A stretch of DNA of 64,000 bases from CAZIAK01 sp964537035 (GTDB taxonomy: Bacteria > Planctomycetota > B15-G4), in the NCBI GenBank assembly GCA_964537035.1, contig CAZIAK010000018.1, positions 23,365 through 87,364 on the forward strand. The letters run 5' to 3'. The notes below the pieces were generated by a model that was given only the letters and a program-made list of their open reading frames with translations, was not told the origin of the DNA and searched no databases. This document shows, piece by piece, positions 25,262 to 34,708 of this stretch. Each line of letters opens with the position of its first letter. The first letter of the stretch is position 1. The translations under genes were made by a program, and so were the position numbers.

Positions 25262-25858
25262 TCACTTCTCCATGGCTGGCACGCTGACCTCGAAGGGCAC
25301 CTTGACCTCGCCCCAGCTCAGGTAGGCCTTCGCCGAGGTGGCCTGAGCGTTGTCGAAGCCGAACTGCAGAGACTCGTTGAAAGGACCGCTCTTCGCCAGG
25401 ACTTCGACCTGCAGCACGTCCTTGCTCTGGTCGTAGCCCCGGCTGCCCCACTGCTCGTGGTCGCTGTTGAAGATGACCGTCCACAGCCCATCACGGACGA
25501 TCATGAACAGGCCGTACTTGCCGGCGGGCAGATCTTCGCCCTCGATCTGCACGTCTGACGACACCTCGAAGGTCGTGCACTCGTTCGCCCCGGCGCGCCA
25601 GGGGTACGCGTCGCCGTCACGGGGTACGAGCAGCTGGTCCCGGGAGTTCTTCGCCGTCCACACTGCGCGCCCGGCGATGTTCGGGCGGTGGTAGCTGATC
25701 TGCACCCACGTGGACGCACCGATCACCTGGGACACCACGGCGCCCTGGCTCTTGTCGGGAGTAGCTGGCACTCGCGACCAGGGCGAGGTGATGCCGTCGA
25801 GGGGTAGGGCGAGACTGCCGGAGACGGCAAGCAGAAGGGCGGCGAGAGTGTGCTTCAT
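25262..25858 (-). CDS. DUF2911 exported protein
   Basis: A 198-residue protein with a signal peptide (TLAALLLAVSGSLALPLDG) and the full DUF2911 pattern: SQVIGASTWVQISYHRPNIA followed by GRAVW, WRAGANECTTFEVSSDV, then EGEDLPAGKYGLFMIV, WTVIFNSDHEQWGSRGYD and a final strand ending in WGEVKVPFEV. DUF2911 proteins are exported beta-sandwich proteins common in Bacteroidetes and Planctomycetes with no known activity. The Asp/Glu and aromatic residues match the family, so the gene looks intact. Length is normal for a single-domain member. Confidence 0.92.
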   Translation of the reverse strand: MKHTLAALLLAVSGSLALPLDGITSPWSRVPATPDKSQGAVVSQVIGASTWVQISYHRPNIAGRAVWTAKNSRDQLLVPRDGDAYPWRAGANECTTFEVSSDVQIEGEDLPAGKYGLFMIVRDGLWTVIFNSDHEQWGSRGYDQSKDVLQVEVLAKSGPFNESLQFGFDNAQATSAKAYLSWGEVKVPFEVSVPAMEK

Positions 25859-26199
25859 GGTTCAGGATCCGAGGCCAGGGGGGCGGAGTTGTGAGAGGAG
25901 TATGGGACTCTTCGGCCCCGTTTATTGCAAGGAGTCCGAGACCGTCGCGGCAAGGGACGGGAGCCAAGGGGCGACGCTGGCTCTCTGCCCAAGACGGCTC
26001 TGGAGGGCGCGCCTGAGCACAGCGCCGTGGCCATGGGCAGCACAAGGACGACAGCTGCGAGTGAGGGCAGGAAGAACAGGTCGTGCATCGCGATCAGCGG
26101 CAGGTCAAACGCAGGGCTCACCCTGGTCAACGAGGCCGTGCCTCCCGCCCAGGCGAGCGGGGCGATGCAGGCCGCCCGTCCCTGCCATCCGCAGGCGAA
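25859..26199. other. intergenic, no supported gene
   Basis: About 340 bases between two minus-strand genes. Open frames exist on both strands but are Arg/Pro/Ser-rich with no motif, start signal or conserved pattern. I see nothing I can support here. Confidence 0.5.
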
Positions 26200-27489
26200 T
26201 CAGCGTGAGCTGCGGGGAGAGAAGGCCATGCACACCTGCCAGCCGTGGACCGGATAGCGAATGCGCGTGCGGTAGCACCTGAACCTCGACAGATCCCAAT
26301 CGAAGCGCTCGCCCAGATGGCGCAGCATGGGCAGATACGACGGCACTTCGGTGAGGTGCAGGCGGTCTCCCGCCGAGCCCATGACCTCGATGGGCTCGTG
26401 AACAGCGATGCGGTCGATGTCTCGGCTGGGGTCGTTCACGTTGGCGAAACCGTCGTAGCCCGTATCGAAGACGATCAGCTCGGGCCGCCAGTCAGCGAAC
26501 ACATCTTCGTGCAGCAGCACGTCGAAGGTCAGGCTGGCCACGGGGATCGCCGGCTCGATGAAGAGCGACGTCTGCTGACGTGGGCCGTCGACCGGAGCCC
26601 GACGCATGGCCGCGGGGTGGTGGTCCACGACGAACATGTCCACGACCTGCCGAGGGCCCAGCAGATCTTCGGGCAGCGTGTAGTGCAGCGCATTGCCGGC
26701 CCGCTCGGTCTGCAGTCGTGCGGGCGGGTGCAGGCAGAACTCATCGAGGGGCACCACGCTGAGCGGTGACTCCTCGTCGTCGCTCTCGCAGTCACCCTCA
26801 CTGTTGCGGTAGCGGTAGGCGAAACGCACGGCCGCACCGGGGCGCAGACGTTGCAAGGCCACGGCGCCGTTGAGCCAGGTCAGGTCGTGCTTCAGCTCAT
26901 CGTCTGCAGAGGGCGCTACCACGGCGGTGCCCAGCCAGTGCTCGGCTTGCACTCCCTTGAGTTGACTCAGCCCTTTGTAGACGGCGTAACGGCTGGACAG
27001 CTCGAAGCGCTCTCTCGCGCCAGGCAAGCTCGAGCTGATCAGTGCGTCGAGAGCTGCACGGGTGCCAGCGTCATCCCGGATGAGTTGATCGAAGGCGGTG
27101 ATGGCACTCTCGGCGGCCGCGGTCAGCGTGCCAGGCACACCCTTGCGACCGGCAGCCCGTACCAGCTTGCGCAACGGCTCGGGGCCCGGCACCACATGGA
27201 GGACTTCCATGGGGTCATGCTTGCCGATGGCAGCCAGGACCCGGCTGGCCACGGCCCGGTTCACGCCCAGCTCACGGGCCAGGGCGTTGGGGCGGCGGGG
27301 CGTCTCCGTCAAGGCGCCGATGACCGCGCTCAGCGAGCCGGAGAGCGCCGTGCCCGTGGCACGAATGCGCTCGTGAACCGTCGAGATGGGTCGATCCTGT
27401 CCTGAGCTGGCGCTCGGCGCGCCTGGAGCGAGGTGTCCGTCTTCGGGAGGGGAGCCAGAAGGTAACGGCTGCTTGTTTTGGGGTGCCAT
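26200..27489 (-). CDS. HTH-domain protein of unknown family
   Basis: A 429-residue cytoplasmic protein. A disordered N-terminus (to about residue 35) is followed by an amphipathic helix and a winged-helix-like HTH at about 67-90 (NALARELGVNRAVASRVLAA), then GPEPLRKLVRAAGRKGVP. Residues about 150-429 are a larger mixed domain (GTAVVAPSADDELKHDLTWL, CYRTRIRYPVHGW) that I do not recognise. No transmembrane segment. A transcription factor with a large ligand or effector domain is the simplest reading. ATG 27489 is preceded by AGGAT. Divergent from the HAF-repeat gene across about 190 bases. Confidence 0.75.
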   Translation of the reverse strand: MAPQNKQPLPSGSPPEDGHLAPGAPSASSGQDRPISTVHERIRATGTALSGSLSAVIGALTETPRRPNALARELGVNRAVASRVLAAIGKHDPMEVLHVVPGPEPLRKLVRAAGRKGVPGTLTAAAESAITAFDQLIRDDAGTRAALDALISSSLPGARERFELSSRYAVYKGLSQLKGVQAEHWLGTAVVAPSADDELKHDLTWLNGAVALQRLRPGAAVRFAYRYRNSEGDCESDDEESPLSVVPLDEFCLHPPARLQTERAGNALHYTLPEDLLGPRQVVDMFVVDHHPAAMRRAPVDGPRQQTSLFIEPAIPVASLTFDVLLHEDVFADWRPELIVFDTGYDGFANVNDPSRDIDRIAVHEPIEVMGSAGDRLHLTEVPSYLPMLRHLGERFDWDLSRFRCYRTRIRYPVHGWQVCMAFSPRSSR

Positions 27490-27677
27490 GGCCAGATCCT
27501 AGCCTTTCCAGGGTCATCATGCCCTGCCCTTGCGTACAAGAAAGGTCACATAAACATGCGATTTATAGCAATCACATCCTGGCACGGGATCTATAACGTC
27601 CGGCTGGAGTGCAACGCCCGTCCCGAGTGGGCCCGCTCCTTTTCCTCCCTCAGTCAGCCCTCTTGGAACGCCCAAAG

Positions 27678-29114
27678 ATGATCTTCAGGACCCTCGCAGC
27701 CCTGTCCTCAGCGGCCCTCGCCCTGCTCCTCGCCGCGGGCACCGCCCATGCCGGCGACACCTCCTACACCTACTCGCAGATCGGCACCCTCGGCGGCCCC
27801 TCGTCCGCTGCCTTCGGGCTCAACGATCTGGGCCAGGTGGTGGGCTGGGCCAACATCCCTGCCTGCACCGTGAATGGCCACGCCTGTCGCCACGCCTTCC
27901 TCTGGGACGCTGGCGTGCTCACCGACCTGGGGGTCTTGCCCGGTGACGAAGAGAGCGTCGCCCGGGCGATCAACAACGGCGGCGTGATCGTGGGCACCTC
28001 CGAGCAGAACGTGATCTTCGGCTCTGGCGTCTACCACGCCGCGGTCTTCGGCGGCCCCACTCCACAGGCCCTGCCCGATCTGGGCCTGGGCCAGAGCTGG
28101 GTGCAGGACGTCAACGAGGCCGGGCAGATGGTGGGCTACTCGAACGACCCTGTGGTCAACCGCGATCGCGCTGTGCTCTGGCAAGGCGGCGTGATCAGCA
28201 ACATCGGCGACACGGAGAACCACAGCTACAACCGTGCCCAGGGACTGAGCGATACGGGCGCGGTGGTGGGCTTCGCCTGGAACCTCTTTCAGCCAAACGA
28301 CTCCATAGCCTATGACGGCGGCTGGAAGACGATCGGCGGCGTTGACGGCCCCTTCCAGAACTCCGAGGCCAAGGACATCAACAGCGCTGGCGTGGTGGCG
28401 GGCTTCCAGGCCTTCCCCTCAGGCAACTGGCACGCCGCGTTGTGGATGCCCGGCGCACCAGGCGCCGCTGACCTGGGCACCCTGCCGGGCCTTGAGGTCT
28501 CCGAGCTCTACGACATCAACGACGCTGGCTGGGCTGTGGGACGAGCCTACGACGACCTGGATCCCAACAACAGCCGCGCCGTGCTCTACAACGGCGTCGA
28601 CCTGATCGACCTCAACGACTTGCTGCCGCTGGGTGTGAACGCGTTGCTCATCGAGGCACAGGAGATCAACGAGAACGGCGACATCGCTGGCTCCGCGGTC
28701 GTGGACGGTCAGCTGCGAGGCTTCCTGCTCACCGTCAACGACAGCGCCTGGACCGACCTCGGCCTCGGCCTGGCCGGAGTGAACGGCGTGCCCGTGCTCG
28801 AAGGCTCCGGGACGCTGGCCGGCGGCACCATGGTGTCCCTCGACTTGTCCAACGGCGCCCCGTCGGCCAACAGCTGGTTCGTGGCTGGCTTCAGCCGCAT
28901 CGATGCCCCGTTCAAGCAGGGCATCCTCGTGCCTGCCCTCGACCTGCTGGTGGGGCCTGTCCCCCTCGATGGGGCTGGCACCGGGTCGCTGGCCTTCACC
29001 TGGCCCACGGGCGCGCCGAGCGGCGTGTCGCTCTTCGTACAGACCTGGTTGCCAGACGCTGCAGGCCCCGCAGGCTGGGCCGCGAGCAATGGCATCGAAG
29101 GCGTCACACCCTGA
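27678..29114 (+). CDS. HAF-repeat exported protein with the shared C-terminal domain
   Basis: A 478-residue protein with a signal peptide (LAALSSAALALLLAAGTAHA) and HAF-type extracellular repeats: AFGLNDLGQVVGWA, HAFLWDAGVLTDLGVLPG, ARAINNGGVIVGTS, VQDVNEAGQMVGYS, DINSAGVVAGFQ, DINDAGWAVGRA, EINENGDIAGSAV. Each pairs a N-D-x-G-x-V-V-G turn with a following A-x-L-W strand. The last 110 residues are a near-consensus copy of the shared C-terminal domain, with DAPFKQGILVPA and an end of AASNGIEGVTP. Likely extracellular. Role unknown. Confidence 0.88.
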   Translation: MIFRTLAALSSAALALLLAAGTAHAGDTSYTYSQIGTLGGPSSAAFGLNDLGQVVGWANIPACTVNGHACRHAFLWDAGVLTDLGVLPGDEESVARAINNGGVIVGTSEQNVIFGSGVYHAAVFGGPTPQALPDLGLGQSWVQDVNEAGQMVGYSNDPVVNRDRAVLWQGGVISNIGDTENHSYNRAQGLSDTGAVVGFAWNLFQPNDSIAYDGGWKTIGGVDGPFQNSEAKDINSAGVVAGFQAFPSGNWHAALWMPGAPGAADLGTLPGLEVSELYDINDAGWAVGRAYDDLDPNNSRAVLYNGVDLIDLNDLLPLGVNALLIEAQEINENGDIAGSAVVDGQLRGFLLTVNDSAWTDLGLGLAGVNGVPVLEGSGTLAGGTMVSLDLSNGAPSANSWFVAGFSRIDAPFKQGILVPALDLLVGPVPLDGAGTGSLAFTWPTGAPSGVSLFVQTWLPDAAGPAGWAASNGIEGVTP

Positions 29115-29235
29115 GCAAAGAGGGGGCGGGCCTCATGATCGCGGCGCAGGTGAACTTGATACCCTGGCAGTCATGAGTCCGCCCTCGCCCCGCCAGGCAA
29201 AGGGCGACAGCCCTCACCGTTACCGGAGATCTGTC

Positions 29236-29613
29236 GTGAGAACGTGCTGCCCCGCCACCCTGCTGACGACCGCACTGGTCTTGTTCACCGGCTGTCAGTC
29301 TTCAGAGCAGTCTGCAGCCGCGGCCCCCGTCATGGCTGCACCCGCGGCCGAGACGCCCAGCGACGCCAACGTCGACCCGGACGCCATCACGGGCGTGGTG
29401 GTCAAGACCATGGACTCAGGGGGCTACACCTACGTCCTCGTGGACACGGGCAGCGATCAGGTCTGGGCTGCGGGCCCGGCCATCATCGTGAGCGCCGGCG
29501 ACACGGTGACGTTCAACGGGTCGATGCCCATGAACGGCTACCACAGCCGGACTCTCGACATGACCTTCGAGTGCGTGTACTTCACCGGCGCGATCGAGAT
29601 CGCCAGCTCGTAG
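29236..29613 (+). CDS. NrfJ-like OB-fold lipoprotein
   Basis: A 125-residue lipoprotein (VLFTGCQSS lipobox) with a short Ala/Pro linker and a small beta domain: GVVVKTMDSGGYTYVLVDTG, QVWAAGPAIIVSAGDTVTF, MPMNGYHSRTLDMTFECVYF. This pattern (G-G-Y-T-Y, W-x-A, D-x-V, F-x-S-x-x-L-x-x-x-F) is that of NrfJ-related OB-fold exported proteins. The GTG 29236 start has GGAG eight bases upstream and gives a clean signal peptide; the ATG at 29173 would add an unlikely basic N-terminus. Function unknown. Confidence 0.72.
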   Translation: MRTCCPATLLTTALVLFTGCQSSEQSAAAAPVMAAPAAETPSDANVDPDAITGVVVKTMDSGGYTYVLVDTGSDQVWAAGPAIIVSAGDTVTFNGSMPMNGYHSRTLDMTFECVYFTGAIEIASS

Positions 29614-29688
29614 CTGACTGCAGACGGCCAGCACCTCGCCGCCATTCGGAGGCTTGAGGCCCATGCCCCGGCCTGTCACAGTCGGGGC

Positions 29689-30219
29689 ATGAAGACAACG
29701 CCTGCGCAACTCGTCGTCACCCTCGCCCTGCTCCTGACCTCACTCCCTGGTTGCGTGGGCCCTGGCCACGATGCCGTGGCCTTTGAGGGCAACCCGGAGC
29801 GCGACGCCGTGCTCGCCGTGGTCGCACGGTCTTTCGAAGCCATCTCCGCCAAAGGTGAAGAGAGCGCAAAGATCTGGCGCGAGGTCTTGCTGCCCGAAGG
29901 GTCCATGAGTTCGGTGCGCCTCCGTGACGGTGCGCTGGCGGTGAACGTCCAGGACTTTGCGGCCCACTTCCAGGACCTGGCCGACCGGCCAGACCCACGC
30001 CCCTCTCTCGAACGCCTGTGGGACCCGACCGTGCTCGTCGACGGCGACGTGGCCATGGTCTGGGCCCGCTACGATTTCTGGCTCGACGGCGAGCTCTCCC
30101 ACGGCGGCACAGACGTGGTCGTGCTCTTGCGCACGAACGACGGCTGGCGCATCGCCTCGTTCGCCTGGACCGCAGAGTTCGACGCCCCACCCAGCCCCCT
30201 CGGTCCGCCCAAGTACTAG
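29689..30219 (+). CDS. NTF2/SnoaL-like exported lipoprotein
   Basis: A 176-residue protein with a lipoprotein signal (LALLLTSLPGC) and an NTF2-like alpha+beta fold: a long first helix (ERDAVLAVVARSFEAIS), LWDPTVLVDGDVAMVWARYDF and a final strand pair (GGTDVVVLLRTNDGWRIASFAW). This is the nuclear transport factor 2/DUF4440 superfamily, whose members bind small ligands or act as isomerases. Substrate unknown. It is separated from the preceding lipoprotein gene by 75 bases and may be cotranscribed. Confidence 0.8.
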   Translation: MKTTPAQLVVTLALLLTSLPGCVGPGHDAVAFEGNPERDAVLAVVARSFEAISAKGEESAKIWREVLLPEGSMSSVRLRDGALAVNVQDFAAHFQDLADRPDPRPSLERLWDPTVLVDGDVAMVWARYDFWLDGELSHGGTDVVVLLRTNDGWRIASFAWTAEFDAPPSPLGPPKY

Positions 30220-30286
30220 CCAGCAAGCTCGAAGCCCTGCTCTATCACTCCGCCCCTGGCAGCCTTTGCGCAAGGTGCCGCGCGCC

Positions 30287-30317
30287 GAGCCCGCCTCCGA
30301 GCCCGCCTCCGAGCCCG
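30287..30317. repeat. 12-base tandem repeat
   Basis: GAGCCCGCCTCC is repeated 2.6 times in the spacer between the convergent NTF2-like and peroxidase genes. Small and probably of no function. Confidence 0.7.
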
Positions 30318-30341
30318 GAGAGTCGCCGCGCTGACGAACCT

Positions 30342-31679
30342 CTACGGCAAGAACGGCGTCTCAGGGGCCGTGAGCAACTCCGCGGGCAACACCTCGTCGG
30401 TGAGCGAGATCAGGAAGGCCATCAGATCTTCCTTCTCGTCAGCGCTCAACAGCAGCGGACGCAGGATCTTCTCGTCATGCAGTCCGGGCTTGGCCGCGTT
30501 CTCGAGCGTGGAGTAGAAGTCGACCACCTCTTCAAGGGTGGCGATCTGTCCCTCGTGCATGAACGGCGCGGTGGCTGCCACGTTGCGGAGGGTTGGCGTC
30601 TTGAAGCTCCCGGGCAGCTCCCAGCCCCCGCGAGGGAAGCTGAGCTTCGTCCGGGCCCGCACCCCGCCGTCATCCGCAAAGACAGACGCGCCGTTGAACG
30701 GGTCGTCCTTCAGGCGCATGACACCGAGGCCTCGGCCCGGGTCGTCCCCCTCGCCGGTGGGCACCAGGTTGGTGTGAAATTCCTTGTCGGTGAACTGCGG
30801 GCCGTCGTGGCAGGCGATGCACTGGGCACGGCCTGCGAAGAGTGCGAAGCCTCGCTGCGCAGACGGCGACAGGGCACTCTGCTTCAGCGGGTCGTCGCTG
30901 CGCAGACCCTCGACGAACACATCGAAGGGCGCGTGGGTAGAGACGATCTTGCGCTGAAAGGCGGCGATGGCCTTCCCCATGTTGGCGAACATCTCGTTCA
31001 CCAGGTGCTGATCGTCCGCCGTCATGGTGGCCCAGGCGCGAGCGTGCTCGTGGCCGTCGTCGCCGTCGACGGGTCGCCCCTCCGGGGGAAAGCGCGCGGC
31101 GTCCTGCAGCTCTGGCAGCGGGCCGAAGACGTCTTCGTAGGCTCGCACGTAGCCCGGGTCATCGGCGAGAACGTGCACCAGTTGCAAGCGACTGGAGGCG
31201 TGCTCGCGGGGATCCTCGAGGGGTCCCAAGGCCTGTGACCAGAGCGAGTCCTTGCGGCCGTCCCAGAAGAACCAGCGGTTGTAGGCCACGTTCCACAGGG
31301 TCATGGAGTGGCGGGGGTGGTTCGCCACACCCTTGGCCAGCGGCCGTCCGTCCCCCCAGCCGAGGGCCGGGTCGTGGCAGGTGGCGCAGGACACCGTGCC
31401 CGGCCCGGACAGGCGCTTGTCGTAGAACAACGCCTGCCCCAAGCGAGCGGCAGCCGGGTCGTCGGCCACCCGGTTGGTGGGGTCGACCGGCACGTCGGGC
31501 AGGGGCGAGAACTCCAGCGCCAGGGCTCGGAGCTCAGCCGACAACTCCGTCGACGGCATCGGCCGCAGCGGGGCAGGCGAGGGCGGCAACAAGGGGGAAG
31601 GCCAGGGTTCGTCAGCCACCAGGGCTCCGCTGAGGGCGGCGGCAAGCCACCCGGCCAAGAACCAGAAGGGAGGCATCAT
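30342..31679 (-). CDS. di-heme cytochrome c peroxidase (MauG/CcpA family)
   Basis: A 445-residue exported protein with two c-type heme sites: C98-A-T-C101-H (SCATCHDPALGWGD) and C287-I-A-C290-H (CIACHDGPQFTD). Family motifs are also present: LGQALFYDKRLSGPG near the N-terminus, NVAYNRWFFWDGR, and KTPTLRNVAATAPFMHEGQ near the end. Enzymes of this family reduce peroxides or oxidise protein side chains. ATG 31679 overlaps the stop of the FixH-like lipoprotein gene (TGATG), so the two are coupled. Translation from an upstream codon at 31748 would give an implausible basic extension. Confidence 0.93.
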   Translation of the reverse strand: MMPPFWFLAGWLAAALSGALVADEPWPSPLLPPSPAPLRPMPSTELSAELRALALEFSPLPDVPVDPTNRVADDPAAARLGQALFYDKRLSGPGTVSCATCHDPALGWGDGRPLAKGVANHPRHSMTLWNVAYNRWFFWDGRKDSLWSQALGPLEDPREHASSRLQLVHVLADDPGYVRAYEDVFGPLPELQDAARFPPEGRPVDGDDGHEHARAWATMTADDQHLVNEMFANMGKAIAAFQRKIVSTHAPFDVFVEGLRSDDPLKQSALSPSAQRGFALFAGRAQCIACHDGPQFTDKEFHTNLVPTGEGDDPGRGLGVMRLKDDPFNGASVFADDGGVRARTKLSFPRGGWELPGSFKTPTLRNVAATAPFMHEGQIATLEEVVDFYSTLENAAKPGLHDEKILRPLLLSADEKEDLMAFLISLTDEVLPAELLTAPETPFLP

Positions 31680-32209
31680 CACAGCGACCACTCGAAGCCC
31701 ACGCAATCGGTCCGGCGACCGTCGGTGACGTCGAAGAACAGCTGCCACAGGCCACGCATGTGCAGCAGCAGGCCTTCAACCCGGTGCCGTCCGCCACCCA
31801 GGTCGGTGACCAGTGGCGTGCGCACCAGACCATGACCATGGTCGGGCATCCAACCCCGCACCCGCACCTGCGGCCCGGCAAGCAGCTGGCCATCCTGCAA
31901 CAGCATGACCTCCAGCTCGAAGACCTCGTTGCGCGGGACGGTCCCTCCCACCGGCCTCCAGGCCAGGTCGAACACGCCGTCGTCACCCGTGGCCACCTGC
32001 CAGCCGCTCAGGTCGACGGCAGTCGAGACGTGCGACTCTGAGGACGGCTCCCCCACCTCGTCGGCCGCAGCAGCAGCGCCTGCGTCCGCTTCACGGCCGG
32101 GAGTCGGATCATTGGCCGAGCCAGCAGTTGAGCGACAGGCGCCCAGCGAAACGAGCACCACAGCACACCCACCCAGGAGCCACCCTGCCGATCGCAACGA
32201 TGTCTTCAT
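31679..32209 (-). CDS. FixH/YtkA-like lipoprotein
   Basis: About 176 residues, with a lipoprotein signal (AVVLVSLGAC), an Ala/Glu-rich linker and a single beta-sandwich domain: FELEVMLLQDGQLLAGPQV, the hallmark GWMPDHGHG, then GGGRHRVEGLLLHMRGLWQL. FixH/YtkA-like domains often sit near copper or heme proteins. The downstream di-heme peroxidase gene overlaps its stop codon, so it is probably that enzyme's partner. Start ATG 32209; ATG 32218 is an alternative three codons upstream. Confidence 0.83.
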   Translation of the reverse strand: MKTSLRSAGWLLGGCAVVLVSLGACRSTAGSANDPTPGREADAGAAAAADEVGEPSSESHVSTAVDLSGWQVATGDDGVFDLAWRPVGGTVPRNEVFELEVMLLQDGQLLAGPQVRVRGWMPDHGHGLVRTPLVTDLGGGRHRVEGLLLHMRGLWQLFFDVTDGRRTDCVGFEWSL

Positions 32210-32242
32210 GAGTCCCATCCTCGCTCAGGGGCGAGGGTCAGG

Positions 32243-34708
32243 TCACGGACCGAACTCGATCTCAAGGGCGTTGGACAGACCCACGCCGAGGGGTTGAGCC
32301 CCGTCAACGATGGCGAACTGGCCGTAGATCGTCACCGGGCCATTGCCCCCTGCGATGGGCAGGGTGATCGCCCCACTACCGTCGGTCTGCAGCGACAGGT
32401 CGAGCAGGATTGGCAGGGTCACCAAGGTCCCGCCCTTGAAAGGCAGGGGCGTGGTCGAGAGCGAGAGGAACAGCACGGACAGGGCGTTCGGCGGCGCCTG
32501 GGTCAGGCTCAGGGTCGCCGTGTTGCCCGAATCGAGGGCGTCACCACAGATCGAGAAGATCGAGTTGCCTGGTCCCCCGAAGCCCAGATCGAGCTGGCAC
32601 ACCTCCGTGCAGTCGAACACCACCACCTCGAGGTCGTCGACGGCCGCCTCGACGATCGAGCCGTTGATCAAGTCGGAGGCCACGAAGCGCAGGCGCATCT
32701 GTGACGTCGGGGCGATCAGATCGCTGACCTTGAAGCTGTGCTGGAACCACCCGCCCAGGGTCTCGGGGCCCGTGGGGCCCACCACCTCGACGTTGGTCCA
32801 GGTGCTGCCGTTGTTGTTCGAGATGTCGATGACGAACACGTCCTCACCCGGGCTCGCGCCAGAGGAGTTCGAGTACCAGCGCCAGTAGCGAATGGTGCAG
32901 TCGCCGCCTGACGCGTCGAAGGTCGACGTGCGCAGGGTCGTCGAGCCGCTGTCCACGTCGTTCTCGCCCAGGCTCCCACCCAGGGAGCCCTGGCCCGTGA
33001 CGTAGCAGGTGCTACCCGGGTCGTCGGTGTGGTCATCTTCGGGCTGGGCGCCGGTACCGATGGGGTTCACCCGGGTCCAGATGCCGGTCGAGGCGTTGTC
33101 GCCGGGGGCACCGACAGTCCACCCCGGGTTGGTCTCCAGGGTCTCGCTGAACTCGGTGGTCATGCTGGTCGCGGCCGTGGCGCCATACAGGGCAGTTGGC
33201 GCGCCAGAAGGCTCGTGCCAGGTCACGCCCTCGGTGGTGCTGGCGGTGAAGTAGTAGGCCACCGCGGCACCGCAAGGCAGGGCAGGGAAGGACGCGCGGT
33301 AGACTCCGCCGCCCAGGTTCGCCATGGGGATGGCCGAGAAGCCCGACCCCGTGTCCAGGTGCATCGTGGGCGTGTTCGCCTGCAGGCTCGCCCCGGGAGC
33401 AGCGGTGATGGTCACGTCCATCTGCTCGCCGTTGGGACTGATCAGATCGTTCTGGGACGGCAAGGCGAAGGCCAGCTCGGGGGCGCCAAGACGCCAGACG
33501 AACAGTCCCTTCTCGATGTCGCTGCCGATGATCGTGTCGCTGTCAAAATACGGAAACACGTTCCACAGGCCGTTGAACGACGGCGCATCGTCGGGGGTGT
33601 AGGTGTCAAAGAACGCCGTCTCTACGGGGCTGGACGGGTTGGTGGCGTCGAACACCCGCAGACCGCTGCGGTAGTTGGCCTCGTAGATCAGGTTGTCCTT
33701 CGTGTAGAGGTTGTGATCGATCGAGGGCAGGCCCGTGGTGAAAGTAGAGACCTGGAACGGAGCGTTCAGGTTGCTCACGTTGATCACCCGGGTGGTGGTG
33801 TTGGTGCCGAACGACGCCTCGTCGAGCTCATCGTTGATGTAGAGAAACTGCTTGTCCGGCGAGAGCCAGCCCTGGTGGCTGAACACCGGGCTCGTGTAGG
33901 TCAGCAGAGAGAGCTGCTGGATGTTGCCCTTGTTGGTGACGTCGAGAATGTTCACACCGGGGGAGCCGCCACCAGACCCCGTCTCAGAGAAGCAGAAGGC
34001 GATCTCACGACCGGCGAAGGGGCCGCTCGTGTAGTTCACGATCTGCGCGTCGTGGATGTAGCGGTTGTTCCACTCGCCGACGAAGACGGGGTTGGCCTTG
34101 TTGGCCAGGCTGTAGATGCGCAGGCCTTCGGTGGGCGACGAGCCTCCGCCGAGCTGGTAGAGAAAGCCCGAATCTTCGTTGATGGCCAGGTTGTGGCTGG
34201 CGGTGGTGCCCGCGGCGTTCACCGAACCCACGTTGGTCACGATGCCCGCATCGATCTGGGACATGTCCACGATCTGGATGCCGTCGCCGCCCTCGCTCAC
34301 GTAGTAGGCAAAGTCTTCGTAGATCTTGATGTCCCTCCACTGGCTCCCCACGGCCGCGAAGGTCTGCAGCACCACCGGCTGCCCCGGATCGCTCACCTCG
34401 ACGAACGCCACCCCGTTCGACATGCCAAGGATCGCGTACTCGCGCCCGGATGGTGACACGTAGCCCCAGCAGTCTGCGCCGCTGGTCTGCGCTCCGGCGA
34501 ACGCCGACAGAGGCACCCAGCTCAGCAGGGACACGGCGCTCGATGTGAAGGCGGTCTGCACCGCGTTGGTGTTCTTGAGCATGAGCGGCGTGGCTGCGGG
34601 CGCCTGGCGCTGGCTCATGAACTCGACGCTGTCATGAGCTGCGAGGGTCGGCGCCAAGGCCACGGTGAGCAGGAGTGCGAACCGCGAGACAGGTGGGAAT
34701 CTGTGCAT
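32243..34708 (-). CDS. choice-of-anchor-B (LVIVD-repeat) exported protein with the shared C-terminal domain
   Basis: An 821-residue exported protein. Signal peptide (FALLLTVALAPTLAAHDSV), then a choice-of-anchor-B beta-propeller: CWGYVSPSGREYAILG, VAFVEVSDPGQPVVL, FAYYVSEGGDGIQIVDMS, SHNLAINEDSGFLY, HDAQIVNYTSGPFAGREIAF, FVWRLGAPELAFAL. A middle beta-sandwich region (about 440-690) resembles proprotein/fibronectin-like domains. The end (about 715-821) is a diverged copy of the shared C-terminal domain (LPFKGGTLVT, then GLSNALEIEFGP). It is 34 bases upstream of the FixH-like gene and is probably the first gene of the set with that lipoprotein and the peroxidase. Confidence 0.88.
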   Translation of the reverse strand: MHRFPPVSRFALLLTVALAPTLAAHDSVEFMSQRQAPAATPLMLKNTNAVQTAFTSSAVSLLSWVPLSAFAGAQTSGADCWGYVSPSGREYAILGMSNGVAFVEVSDPGQPVVLQTFAAVGSQWRDIKIYEDFAYYVSEGGDGIQIVDMSQIDAGIVTNVGSVNAAGTTASHNLAINEDSGFLYQLGGGSSPTEGLRIYSLANKANPVFVGEWNNRYIHDAQIVNYTSGPFAGREIAFCFSETGSGGGSPGVNILDVTNKGNIQQLSLLTYTSPVFSHQGWLSPDKQFLYINDELDEASFGTNTTTRVINVSNLNAPFQVSTFTTGLPSIDHNLYTKDNLIYEANYRSGLRVFDATNPSSPVETAFFDTYTPDDAPSFNGLWNVFPYFDSDTIIGSDIEKGLFVWRLGAPELAFALPSQNDLISPNGEQMDVTITAAPGASLQANTPTMHLDTGSGFSAIPMANLGGGVYRASFPALPCGAAVAYYFTASTTEGVTWHEPSGAPTALYGATAATSMTTEFSETLETNPGWTVGAPGDNASTGIWTRVNPIGTGAQPEDDHTDDPGSTCYVTGQGSLGGSLGENDVDSGSTTLRTSTFDASGGDCTIRYWRWYSNSSGASPGEDVFVIDISNNNGSTWTNVEVVGPTGPETLGGWFQHSFKVSDLIAPTSQMRLRFVASDLINGSIVEAAVDDLEVVVFDCTEVCQLDLGFGGPGNSIFSICGDALDSGNTATLSLTQAPPNALSVLFLSLSTTPLPFKGGTLVTLPILLDLSLQTDGSGAITLPIAGGNGPVTIYGQFAIVDGAQPLGVGLSNALEIEFGP

